DNA of 64,000 nucleotides from Heloderma charlesbogerti (lineage: Eukaryota; Chordata; Lepidosauria; Squamata; Helodermatidae): the NCBI GenBank assembly GCA_026122225.1, contig JANEZZ010001873.1, forward strand, positions 186,001 through 250,000, read 5' to 3'. A program made the translations under genes and the position numbers. A model generated the notes under the pieces. The model had not been told where the DNA came from. It saw only the letters and a program-made list of their open reading frames with translations, and ran no database searches. Below, in pieces: positions 12,901 to 26,200 of this stretch (its first letter is position 1; every line of letters starts with the position of its first letter).

Positions 12901-15900
12901 ACCCCCTTTTTGGTACACATGGGATTTCCACTCCTTTGTGAGTAATCATGCAGGTGCGTCAGGTGCCTCCTGACTAGGAGAGGTTGCATATGAACCTTGG
13001 TCCCAGTCCTGCAAACTTCCAGCACTTCAGAGCCGCCGCCACCCCTTGCTGCGTGATGCTGGAAATGCTGAATTAAGCCTCTGTACTTCACCCCACACCT
13101 CTTCCCTGTCATTGGGATATTGTGGAAGGTTAAAATAGGCTGCTGCGATGTTGTCAATGGGTGAAACAGCGCCACTGCTCAGGCAGGACTGCAGCAGGAC
13201 AGGTGTGGGGGGATGACTCAGATTATGCACAAAAGCTTAATAAGCTACTCATGGTAGCTTATTAGCCCAGTTGTGTGGCATGGCTTCATGGACTATTTTT
13301 TTTTAAAAAGCTACTGTGAGTAGCTTATTAAGCCACAACGGCTTAAAGTGACATCCGAACGGTGCCACAGTGTGTGTTTAAGTTAGGGAGAGAGACAGAA
13401 ACTTAAGACTTCTTTATATGTGACACAAAATTTCAAAAATTTCAGTTGTTTACATTACATGTACATTTCTTAATCATCAGAATTAAGACCACTTGCAAAG
13501 AAAAGAATTATTTCTTAGTGTGTTACTACTCTGAGAGGAATTACCCTTTACTACTTACATGGGGCATGCTGCAAGTTGTAGAACTTTTTTCTGTTTAAAT
13601 ATGTATAAGATTGTGCCCTGACACCAAAAAAAATTACGTACAATGCATAAGAAATGTTTCAAAGACTTACTCAGTCTGCTTTTTTTCCAGAATTTTTTCA
13701 GCCTTTTTGGTTTTTTTCAACATTTGTTCTTGTTTTCTTTTCTCCTTATTTATGTGATTATCCTCTGTGGAACTGCATATTCTTTCAGACCGTTGTTCAG
13801 TTCTTTTAAGGCTGAATACAGAAATTGTCAGTTAGTGATATTATGAAAAGTGATTTGATCTTGAAAATTGAATAGTATAAAGCTATAAAATATGAGAGCA
13901 GAAGATTAATAATTCCATCCCTTTGTGCATCTTATTTACTTTTTAAAATAAAAGATTATTTCTAATAGTATGGAAATGGTAAGCAAATCTGAGATATCTT
14001 ACAACTGAAAAGCAAAAAAATCTCATGCAAAAAATGGTTGATGCTGTTTGGCATAATTGGAACACAGAGAATAAAAAGGGTTTGTAACCGCTTTAAAAAC
14101 GGTGATCTTCATTTGTTTTATAAAAGTGAACGTTGGTTTTTCATTTTAGATACATAACTCTGGCAGTTTTACTTAATGTTTGGACTTGATGTTTTGAAAC
14201 GTAATTTTATGTGATAAAAATAAGTTGCAAAAAAAGGTTTATAACACTTACTCTTTTGTATCTGTGAATGATTTTTCAATCTTCTTACATTTTTTTGTTA
14301 GCCATTCTTCTTGTTCAGACCCTGGAATTTGCTTGTTCCTTTGCTTCTCTTCTAAGAATCTGCATACTCCCACAGCCCATTCTTCCACTCTTTTAACATT
14401 AAATCTTTAAAAAGAGGTGTTCAAAACATGGTTGCTTACTGGTTATTGGATCTCTTATAGTATCTTTGCCCCTAGACATCTCATCATGCTAGAATATGGT
14501 TTGGCATGTCTTACTTATCTTGTAGCACTCCTATCTCTATCCTAAAACAAGGGTGCAGAACCTCAGACCTGGGGGCTAAATCTGGCCCTCCAGGGTTCCC
14601 TATATGGCAACATTCCCTTTCCCCCCACCCCCACCTCCACCCACTTTCCCCCAATGACCAATCATTTGGTGGTTTCCAGCTTTTCTGCAGCTCCCCCTCC
14701 CCATTTTAAAAGGTTGAAAGGCCTCTCCTAAAGCTTAGTTACTTGACAGTAAGAGCTTTAAGCTAAAATATGCTGGTATTTTTGTATTTTAGCACCAGCC
14801 CTTTTTGTTTGTGGGCAAGACAGTTGTCCCAAAACAGGCCAAGGTTGAGTGGACTCTTTCAATAAAAGATAACTGATAGGGATGAATAGGTGGGCAAGAC
14901 ATAGACAACATATGGTAAAAACATATAAGCAACCAAAATGCTAGACTAGTCCATAATTCACTCATAACTGGAGCAGGGTGTGACTCTCCTATGCTCCTTG
15001 TAGCCCTGCTGGTCACAACTGTTGAGGCTACTTCTCTTCCACTTCCTCTAGCACTCCTCCCATCAGCCACTGGTCATTGAAGAAGCATCCTGGGTGATCC
15101 CCCGTTTCCTGATGGGAGGGGAGCAAAGGGGGAGGGGGGGAAGGAGGAGTATCTAGAGGATGCAATGCTCTGCTATCTCCTCCAGGCACTTCTCCCATTG
15201 GGCATAGAGAGGAAGCTGAAGAAAGAGCCTTCTTCTCCACCCAGGGGATCAGAGTGCTGGCATGAGGAATAGCTAGATTACAAGGGCCTATTTTTTTTTA
15301 CTGTTTATGCAGGTATAATTTTAATTGATTAATTTTAATTGATACTGTAACTCACTTTGTAACTCACTCACTATATGGGCCAAAAGGCAATTCATACATT
15401 TACAAACAAACAAATCAATAAACTAATTGATAAAATAATTATCAATTAAAGTGGCTGCCCTATTAATAATCTCAGGGTACTATCCTATAGTGCCTGTTGG
15501 CTCACAGGACGCACGGCTTGCACAATGTGGTTTTGAAGATTCTAAAAATAACCTGAAATGAGCAGAAATGCTCTTTTGGGGGTTGGACTCGATGGCCTTG
15601 TAGGCCCCTTCCAACCCTACTATTCTACTATTCTATGATTCTTTCCAGAATGGGGTAGGACAGTGGAGCTCACAGAAGGGATCTCCCCTGACCTGCCTGA
15701 TCCAGAAACAAGTATTTCTGCTCATTTCTGGGGTTATTTTTAGAAGCACCACAGCCCCATTGTGCAAGCGGTGGGTACTGCGAGTGCAACAGAACCAGCA
15801 GAGGTTGAACGGCCCTATTAAATGCTGCCCACAGTTCCCCTGTATCAGGGAAAAATAAATGTCTTCCCCTCATAACATGTAAAACAGCACTTGAAGTGCC

Positions 15901-18900
15901 CAGGAGTGCATAAAAACCAGTGGCTGTCGATTTGTTTAAACCAAGTTGCTTCACCTGTAGGGATGTACGAAAGTCACTTACCTGTTCCCGGATTATGTTG
16001 ATGGGGGGGGGGAGGCGTTCCGTCCCTCTCCCCGGAATCCCCCCCGGAATCCTGGCTGGCCAGCTCCGCTCCACAGGGATTCTGCAGAGCCGCCGGCCAG
16101 CTCCACCAGCAGCCAGACATCCAGCTGCTGGCTAGATGGGACGCAAATGGCGGCGGCCGTAGCCACCGCCGTTTGCATCCCTGCAGTCAGCCGTGACAGG
16201 CTAGGTAAATGTTTACGTAGCCTATCACGTCTGAATTAAAAACAAAAACAAAAAACGCGCGTACGCAAATGGTGGCGGCCACGGCCGTCACCATTTGCGT
16301 ACGCATGGGTTTTTTGTTTTGGTTTTTTTTAAGTCAGACGTGATAGGCTTCGTAAACATTTACGTAGCCTATCACATCTTTTTTTTTTTTTTTAAACTGG
16401 AAATGGCGGCAGCCGGTCAGAAGACCGGCTGCCGCAGCCACCGCTGCTGCCAGAGCTGCCGCCGCCGCCCTGAAGATCCACCCCAGGTAAGTCTCATCCC
16501 GGGGGGGGGGCAGGCCTTTCCGCCACTGATTTCGGGGGGCCGAATGCACTGGCATTCGGCCTCCCCGAGATCTGTGGCAGAATTCTCTGATATCCCTATT
16601 CACCTGCATGTGCAGTATTAGCATGTCAGATGGGACCTGCCTAGATAACCGTTCCCTGTTGTAGCTTGCCTATGCAAGAAGCGTCAGCACATCAATTTAC
16701 ACAAACCCAGGAGGGTAGGCAACCTGATGCCCTCCAGATGTTTTGGACTACAATTTCCATACGCCCTAGGCATCATGGGCAATGGTCAGTGATTATGAGA
16801 GCAATAGTCCAAAACATCTGGAGACCTCCAGGCTGCGTACCCTGGCACAAAACAGACATCTCTGTTCATTTTGCATAACTTACAGGAAAAATAGTGCAGG
16901 CAATTTATCCATCTGTCGTAGTTTCTCAACAAACTGAGGAAAGTATGTCCTCATTTGTTTTTCAGAGCTATAAGTAGGGTGAGGCTTGAGCAGCAGTAGC
17001 ACATTGTTTGCCTAGACAAAGAAGTAACAGTTTAGCAATGAAGAATATACAGTGCCTTGTCAGGATGCCAGTTTGGGATAAGCCGTAATGAAGAATAACA
17101 CAAACAAGAAGAATCGATAATAGTGCTCCTCTGTTTTAATCTGCAGGCTTGAGGCTGTTGTTCAGATACTTTATTCATGCAGAAGGTTTGCGCCAACTGA
17201 CTTAATAAGTGGCCGGGAAGCCATCTTCAGACCAACAAATTAAGCATGTAGCAACTGTACCATGTCAGATAATCTAATTATCTAAACCCATTTCAATCTG
17301 GGTTCAGGCATTGTTTTGGCAGAGAAATAGCTTGGGTTGCCCTAATGGATGACCTTTGTTGAGAGACAGGGGGAGTGTGACCCTATTGTTTCTCTTTGAT
17401 TTTTCAGTGGTGTTTTATACTATTGCCCATGGTATCCTTTTAGACTGACTCTGTGGGTTGGGAGTATGAGACAAGGTGATCATGCATTTTATCTTGCTGT
17501 GAGAGAGCTCTCCTTTTAAAGGTAGCCTTAAAATAATTTAAATAAATAAATTCAGTAGTTCCACTTCTTAAGAAAAGAAGTACTGGGAGATTTCTGCTCT
17601 ATCTTATGTCACTTGTGTTATGGGGTCCCATAGGGTTAGACTTTATCCCCCATTCTCTTTAATTTATATGAAGCCTCTGGGTGTGGTCATCCAGGAGTTT
17701 GGAATGAGGCACCATCAGTATAATGATGACATTCAGCCCTATTTCTCCTTGTCACCTTAGTCAGATGAGGTTGTGAAGGTCCTGAACCAGTTTGGGGATC
17801 TTGGAGAAATCCATTTGAGGGGTGGAATTTAACAAGTTTTGCTACATTTGGCCCCCCAGACTTCATTTTGGTTCCCGCTGAGTGCCGAAATCGATCGATC
17901 ACTGCAGTGAGTCGGGCCAGTTCATGGATTTTCTGGGCATTTTGCGCATTTTATTTTTGCAGGTTCCACAATTTGCACAAATTTCTGAGCAATTTGCACA
18001 AATGCAGCCATAACATATGCAAATTCCTCGGAAATCTGCACAAATTGCAGAACTTGTGAAAAAAATGTGCAAAATAAGTTCAGGAAAAAGCCCACAGCTT
18101 GGCTTGCAAACACAAATTAAGCTGTACACTCTGCAGAACTCTGTCAAATCAAAAAAGAATCAGATCCCCCCCCCCCCGCAACAGACATCCCTAAACCAGT
18201 GTCTGGATGTGATAATAGGCTGGATGAGGTAAACTGAAACTTAATCGTGATACCATGGAAGCAGTGTGGGTAGATGGTTCTCAAGTCTTGAGTAATTGGT
18301 GTTCACTCGTCTTGGATGAATTAGCACTTTCTCTGAGAGCAGGTTTACAGCTTGGGGCACTCTTAGATCCAGCTCTGCCACTTGGCCTTGGTGGCATGGA
18401 GTGCCTTTTATAACCTTCAGCTGGATCACTACCTGTGGCCGTTTCCAGACAGAGACAGTCTGGCCACAGTGATCCATGCTCTGGTAACCTCTAGGTTGGA
18501 TTACTGCAGTGTATTATACATGGGGTGCCCTTGAAGACAACTTGGAAGCTTCCATTAGTGCAGAATACAGCTGCCAGAATTTTGACTGGTATGGCTAGGT
18601 GTGTGCATATTACACCAATTTTAAAAGAACTTCATTGGTTATCTATTAACTTTGGGCCTAAGTCAAGGTATTAGTACTTGCCTTTAAAGCCCTGAAAAGC
18701 TTGGGGCCAAATACCTGAATGAGTGGCTGTTGTCATATCAACCTGCCTGTGCTTTAAGAACTTCTGCTGAGGCTCTACTTCCAGTGCCTCCTTTATCAGA
18801 GGTATGTTTTGTCAGTCACAAAGGAGAGGCCTTTCTCAGCAGTGGCGCTCCAGTTATGGGATGCCCTCCCTTAAAGAGGCTTCCCTGGTGCCAACATTAC

Positions 18901-20215
18901 AGTATTTTTAGCACCAGGAAAAAACGTTAAGGGCGCATTCCTATGGGGATAGTCGGCTTCCTCCAAACTCAGAGGCAACTATCCAGTGCAAGGTGGGCAG
19001 AGCGCAGATGGGATCTTCTCCTCTGTGTTCCAGCTGCCCTGCATTTCTGGCTAGACTGCTGATTTTGGCTGTCTAGCCAGGGTGCCTTGAAGCGGGGGGG
19101 GGGGGGGAGGACAAACAGTGCATAGGAAGCATTGTAACACTGCTTCTGCTGCCCCCGCCCCCAGAAATGCCCCTGTTTCCCCTGCTCCACACTGCTCTTA
19201 CGAGCACGGAGCCGGTGGCGAACCATGCCACCTACGAGGTGGCATGGGAGGGGAGTCGGTTTTCTTGGAACCAACCTCGGAGCACTGGCTCTGAGCTCGG
19301 CTCCCAGAAAACGAAAAATCCTATGGCCGTCTAGATGCTGTCTAGTGGCCATAGGATTGTGCCCTAAGATACTCAGCAGGTTTTGTGTCCAGCGTGAACT
19401 GGGCTTCCTCCTAGCTTTACAATTTTAATGACAGATGTACAGTTTATCAAATGCACTGCTAGATCAGCCAACTGTCTGGTTCCTCTGTTCATAAATCAGA
19501 TGGACAGCCTGCCCCTTTTCCAAAGCCTGACCCCGAAGAGAAAAAGGTATGTTTGCATTGCACGTCATGAATCTCCTGTTCATGGCTGAAGCTCACAAAG
19601 GTGCTGCTGACAAACTGACAAGGGGTAAGGATCAAACTAGATATAACACCAAATGCAGCAACTTAAAAGAAACAATAACAGCAATAAAAAAAATACACTA
19701 AACTTCGCAGCAGCAAAACACATAGTAAAGTGGTCAATTTAACTGCCACCAAAAGTCCATTGAAACAAATAGGTCTTTACTCATTTTCTAAGTGTAGGCA
19801 GATAGGGTTCCCGAGGGAGAGAGGGAGTGACGGAGTTTGGGTACTGCAAGTGAGAATGCCTTCTCCTCCAGATTCACCAACCATACCTCCGGTGGCAGTT
19901 GGGTGCAGAAGAGGGTCTCACCCAAGAATCTTAACAGGCAGGTAGGACCGTGTGAGTGTGAATGACCCTTTAAATACTCTGAAACCAAACCGTTTAGGAC
20001 TCTAAAGGTGATAACCAATATTTTGAAATGGGCTCAGAAACAAACTAGGAGCCAGTGCAGATTGAATAATGACTAACATGTGCCAAATAATAGGCCCCCA
20101 TAAGCACATTTGCAGCAGCCTTCCATACCAGCTGTAGTTTCTGAACACTTTCTAAAGGTAGGCCCAAGTTGAATGCATTACAATAGATGTGACCAAGGGG
20201 TGTGTGTGTATGTGT

Positions 20216-20253
<38 letters not shown>

Positions 20254-23200
20254 GACAGAGACAGAGTGGCCAGATCTGTCTTCTCCAGGAAGGGGTGCAC
20301 CTACCACACTATTCAAATTATGCAAATTTGGAAATTTGGTCCTGGCCACAGCTACAACCTATCTAGGAAGCAAAGCTAGGTCCAGAAGTATTCCTGGGGG
20401 AAGTGCAACTCCATTCAAGACAGGCTGAATACCCAGTCCCCAAAGGCTATGTCAATATATAGTTCGGACTTTACTTAAAAAAAAAGGAAAAGAAAAGACG
20501 GATGGTATGGTAAATGAGAGCAAAATAAGAAATACCTCATTATGGTTACCACATTTAATCCACATTATTAGTTCTGCTTTCAGCTCTTTTTCATAACATC
20601 TTGCATCTGCCTTTGTGATTATCATTTTGTCCTTAAAAAACTCATCCGGATCCAGCTCCTTGACATCAAAGATCAGAGGGGGGGGAAAGTGACTACAATT
20701 ATATTTCTTAAATATCCTAAAATATATTCTTAAATATCTTCTTTTGGTAACAATTGTTCTGAACATCTACAGCTATATATAAATAACATATACTTACATT
20801 TGCCCTTGGCCAATTTCTCCTAGCTTTTACCATAGTATCATACAATATCACAGTTTCTCGAGGAGAGAGAGAAAGATCCAAGGGAAAGCCATATCTCTCA
20901 AGCTGTTATGCCAAATATAGATAAATAGAAAGGTTTTTGTTGCTTGTTCTTGTTAATTTCATACACAAAAAAGCATTGATCAACATTGCTGAATCAGTTT
21001 CAATAGTCAAGATAGAATCTCCATTGCAGCACACAGAAACACGTCATGGGTTTCTATGATTATGCTTTTTAAAAACATTGTTAAGGATAGCTTTTTTAAT
21101 TTTTTTCACCTAATATGATTTTAAACTTACATGATCCACAGTTAGTGCAGCAAAGGGATGGTAGTGGTGGATAGTGAAGTCACCATGACTGAGGGAGCAT
21201 ACATGTTTTTCTAAATCATTGTATCTCTCACCATACACCACTGAAAACAGAATAATCTGAAATAAATGATCTGGTAATATTTGGATCATAAAGTCAATGG
21301 CAAGCTGTGAAAACCTGACTATCATCTTGATATGGATTAAACATGATGTATTTTTGAAACTCACTTAAGATTTAAGGAGACGAACACAGAAATGTACTCT
21401 CTTCCTGTTATAAGTGATTTGTTTTTGGTTACATACCTAATTTAACCTTGTATGATGTATTTTGCATTCTAGAACTTGCTCCTTTCTTAACAGTTGTAGA
21501 AGAGCCAGGATGCTGTGCTATTACAGTTTCAGTATGTTGCCAGTATCTTTTTACTGACTGTAGCCATCTTTAAACAAAATAGAAGGAAGAGGAGAATTAC
21601 TTTCCCAGTAAACATAGCTTACTTGTAGAAAGCCAGCCTTTCTACCACTCTTCAAAATAAAAAGACCCCAACCTTATAAAATTTTCAAACATGCTTCATT
21701 GTTACTTTGTACTTACAAAGGTGTAAGTGCTCCATGAGAGCTAATGGAGCATACTAGCTAGGACAGTTAGCTTATGATCATGAAACTCCCCAGTTCCAAT
21801 CTCAGGTTGGCCATCAATTCACAAGGTGGTCTTAGACAAGCTACAACTTTCTCAGCTTCGGTCCACCATAATGCCAGCTTACCTCACATGACTGCTGGAA
21901 GGTTTACTAAGGAATGTGCTATAGCACTATCATTACCCTCATTTATTAGTTTGTCAAAAAGAAGTGATCTAGAAATGCAACTTAATTCCATGTTAGCAAT
22001 GACATTGTGGAGGTCTGCAAAATTTCACAGGATTGTCTTCAGATCAACCTGCAGCTAAAGACCAACCTAGGCAACAGAACGTTCTGAAAAGGTGTTTGGG
22101 AAATGTGCTCACACCACAGTAAACATATTCAGAATTTGCACCCATCTTACTCAGCAAGGTGTTTGGGGTTGCTTATGGTTGCAGAGAGTGCCAAAAATGG
22201 ACATCGAATCATAACTAGAAGATGTTCCCAAACTTCTGCTCCAATTTCACCTCCAAGGCAATGAACCTGGAAAAAATATTTATTTTATTTATTCATTTTA
22301 TTAAAATATTTCTATATCACCTCTCAGATATGAATGTTACATAACATGGACATATCCCCACCCCTATGCTAGAGTGTGATGTTAGAGTTTGGCAGAACTG
22401 GCTTTTATATAAAAAGATATAGATACAGTAGGTAACAATGAATATTTCATTAATTATACAACAAAATGCATATATACCTCATCAAATATTACATATCTTA
22501 TATTTCTGGCCCATGCTTGGCGACGAGGTGACAGAAGTAAGATTTCTAAACACTGAGGCACTGTTACCAGTATCTGAAACAAAATATTGATGGACTTTTA
22601 GAAAGATCATGCTAATAACAGTTTAACATCAGACTGCAGTTGATATGTCTGTGACTAGAGCTTTGATGAAAAGAACCGTGTAGAACAATAGGATTGTATC
22701 CTACCGTGTTCTTCTATTCAGGGATCCAGATGATTTTTGTTGCAGCCCCCTGTGTTCCCCCAAATCTGCTGCTGATGGTTGGGGGATCCTCCAGAACAGC
22801 ATTGGAGATGCCACAGGGGGCAGCAGGACAAATGGTGAATCTGCAAATATTGCTTCCCACCCCTTCCATTGACCCTTGATCAAAGTGTATAATCTATATT
22901 TATTTCAAAGAAATAAACATTTTTAGAAAGTCAGGCCATGCCATCAGGCCACTAATGCTAACTTATCCCTGATGTTCCACAACCATATATCCACTTGTGG
23001 AGGCATATATTGGGATATGCCAGTGTAGCAGGGCTTCTGACGTTTTCTAAGATACAACTGGTGTATCTGTCCCACAGGATTGTATCCAATGGCTGGAATC
23101 ATTTACACGTCCTGGAAGTAAGTGGATAAAGTGGGACTTGCTTCATGAGTATAGGATTATAAAATAGAGGATTGTGCTGCAACACCACTGTTTATATATC

Positions 23201-26200
23201 AGTTTAAAGCAAAAGAGCTTCAAAATTAGGAAAGATTTGGCTTTGAAAATACTTTCAGCATACTGTTTGGCTTTAGTCATATTTTTTCCCTCCCTCTCCC
23301 AGTTAAACATTTTAAAAAATTGTTCCCAGGACCTTTACCCTGATTAACAGTGCAATCCTATGCATGTCTACTTAGAAGCAACTCCCATTTAATTCAGTGA
23401 GACTTACTCCCAGGGAAATATGCATAGGATTGCAGCCTAAATGTATTAATTGAATAAACAACTTTGCTAGTAGATGGACTGAACTACAACTCCCATTATC
23501 TCAGGCCATTCTGGCTGAGCATAATGGGGGTTGTAGTTCAACACACCGGGAGGGTGCCAGGTGGTGGAAGGCTGATATAAACTTACCTGGCTGTTCAAAG
23601 CATCATGCCGATAATCTCGAGTAAAAACACCACATACTGCAAGACCAGCTGGCAGTGCTTTATTAAATCGATTGTAAATGGATGCAGACACTTGATTAAC
23701 AAGAGCCTAATAATTCAGAAAAAGCAGCACATTAGCAACACAGGGATAACCTGGGGGTTACTAAAGAAAGAATTTATAGTCCGCTTTTATGTGAGAGGAT
23801 ACTCAACAGCAGTTCGAGCAGACTATTCATTCCTACGCACGCATATTATATAAGAAATAAAGAAACTATACAGACAACTCTTTGAACACTTAATCTGGAG
23901 ATTAACACATCTTGGTTGTACATATCATGTAATTTTTGTGAACTGCCCAGAGAGCTTCAGCTATTGGGTGGTATAGAAGTGAAATGAAATAAATAAATAA
24001 AATCAGCTTACAGTACATAAGTCATGACATATAAAAGTGTAGGTACCTGTTTTCTTTTCCCTCCCCCTCCCCACACTTTCATATGCAAGGACAACAAAAG
24101 GGCGGAATAAGCCAACTTTTGAAATCTTCAGCTGTTTGTTTCCCCCACTTTTTCTGTGTAAGAACTGGACAGTTTGATTCTTATATGGCCAGAAACAAAA
24201 TGATATATTTTACCATCGATTATGGATATGACATGTAGTTTTTGAAAAATATTTTGATGGTGCAAATCCTATATATCAGGAAAAAAAACCACTGAGTTCA
24301 ATGGAACCTACTCCCAGGTAAGCGAGTATGGGATTATAGCCTCAATGTTATAAATTACAAACTTGTTTCCTACCTTAGTTGGAGCAACATACACAACCAC
24401 CCCTTCATCACTGTCTCTCAAGATTTTCTCCATACAATAGTAAGAGGCATATGTTTTGCCTGATGATGTAGCAGCAACAATTACTGCAGACTCATTATTA
24501 TCCACAATGTCAAGAAGGTCTCTCTATAGGTAAACAATGATGTGAATGCATGTCAAGAGCGATCTCATTCATATAATTCCACATTCAAATTTAGCACCTT
24601 CACTATTATACACAGTTGTGTCTGGATCTTTTTTTTTAAAAAAACACACATATCCTAAAGATATATATCCCTAATATGAAGTACATAATGCTGTGTCTGT
24701 ACACATCACACCAGATAAAAAGGTATAGATATTTAGGACTGGAATGCCCATTGTATTTTCTTACAAATAACCAAACTGTGTAATATGCTTCCTGTATGTT
24801 TTTCACTGCAGGATAAATAACAGTTGTGTGTCATGTTGATCATGAATCCTCCCCCGCAAAAATACGAAACTCTATGAACTAACTTCTTAAAGTAACTTTA
24901 TTATTAAAATCAGATAATTCATTAATACCTGCCATGTATCTGGAATAAAATGTTTCACTCTGGGATCAGGATCTTGTCTCTCTTCCCGTATAAGATAGTG
25001 GCCCATATACTGTAGCTGAAACCGAGAAGACCCCATGCTGACAGCATATTTTGAATACTCCTTTTTTAGTTCCTTTCTCTCATCATCTGATACCTACAAA
25101 CATTTAGAGATATCACTTGAGCTTCATGTTTAAAAATAGGAGGGGGCGGAGGTGGTCACAGTCCAATAAAGTAGGAATAGTACATCTAGTTAAATATGTC
25201 TTAGCATAAAGTCATAATTCTGCTAATAGGCAGCTCACTTCTAAGAGAGTTAAAAACAGCAGTGACACAAACAGGAATTGATACTGTAACACGTAAAGCT
25301 GCATCCTACTTTGCGGGCTTTTCTACACAAGGCATTTATCACGCAGTCGCAATTCCTACTCATGAGTGTTTATAGGTTCTTTAGACGAAATTGTGGCCGT
25401 CTATTTTTGTTTCTATATCTAAACAGCACTTTCAGCAAGTTTCTTTGAGAGCAGGTAAAATGTTATGTTTAATTGTAAAAGCAAAAGAAACCATTTTTTT
25501 CACTTGTGTGTTTGTACTATTCTGCTATACCACCATGCCACCTAGAGGTTATGTAGGAACCTCTAGGAAAGGAAACACTCTTTGTGTAGCGCTCGGATCT
25601 GCATTCTGTGACAAAGCCAAAAGCAGATACAGCAGATTAACAGCCAATTAACAGCCTTGTGTAGAAATACTCTACAAGTGGGGAAAGTGGCTTGAGAAAA
25701 GTGCAATTACACATGCATCCAAATATTCCATAATTACACAGTTACCTTGATATATTTTAAAGAAGTTGCCAGCTTGTCAAATCCAAGGTTCCAGAGGCAT
25801 TTGTCAATCTGATGGAAATCAGCCTCCTTCAATAAATCCTGATGGTCATATTTTACAATCAATGAATGGATTCGCCTCATCACTTCAACTGCTATATTCA
25901 AGTTTTTGTCAGTTTTGCCTGGGGGATGGGGAAGCACACAAAAAATGCAGCCATAATGATAATGAAATCTATTTATGATCTGTAAAAAAAAAACCTGTCA
26001 TTCATTTTGTAAATGGTACAGAATCCATGGATTTTCTCAAAAGAAACAATCTGAGAAGGGCATCCAATCTGGAAAAAGCATGCAACTTCTTGGAGCTTAT
26101 CTACACTGGTGTTTAGTTGGGCATTCATCATTCCTCAAGCATGGAATTCTCCAGGTACTTTACATGACGTCGTTGTCCTGTAGTGGTTTTCCTGGGCATT

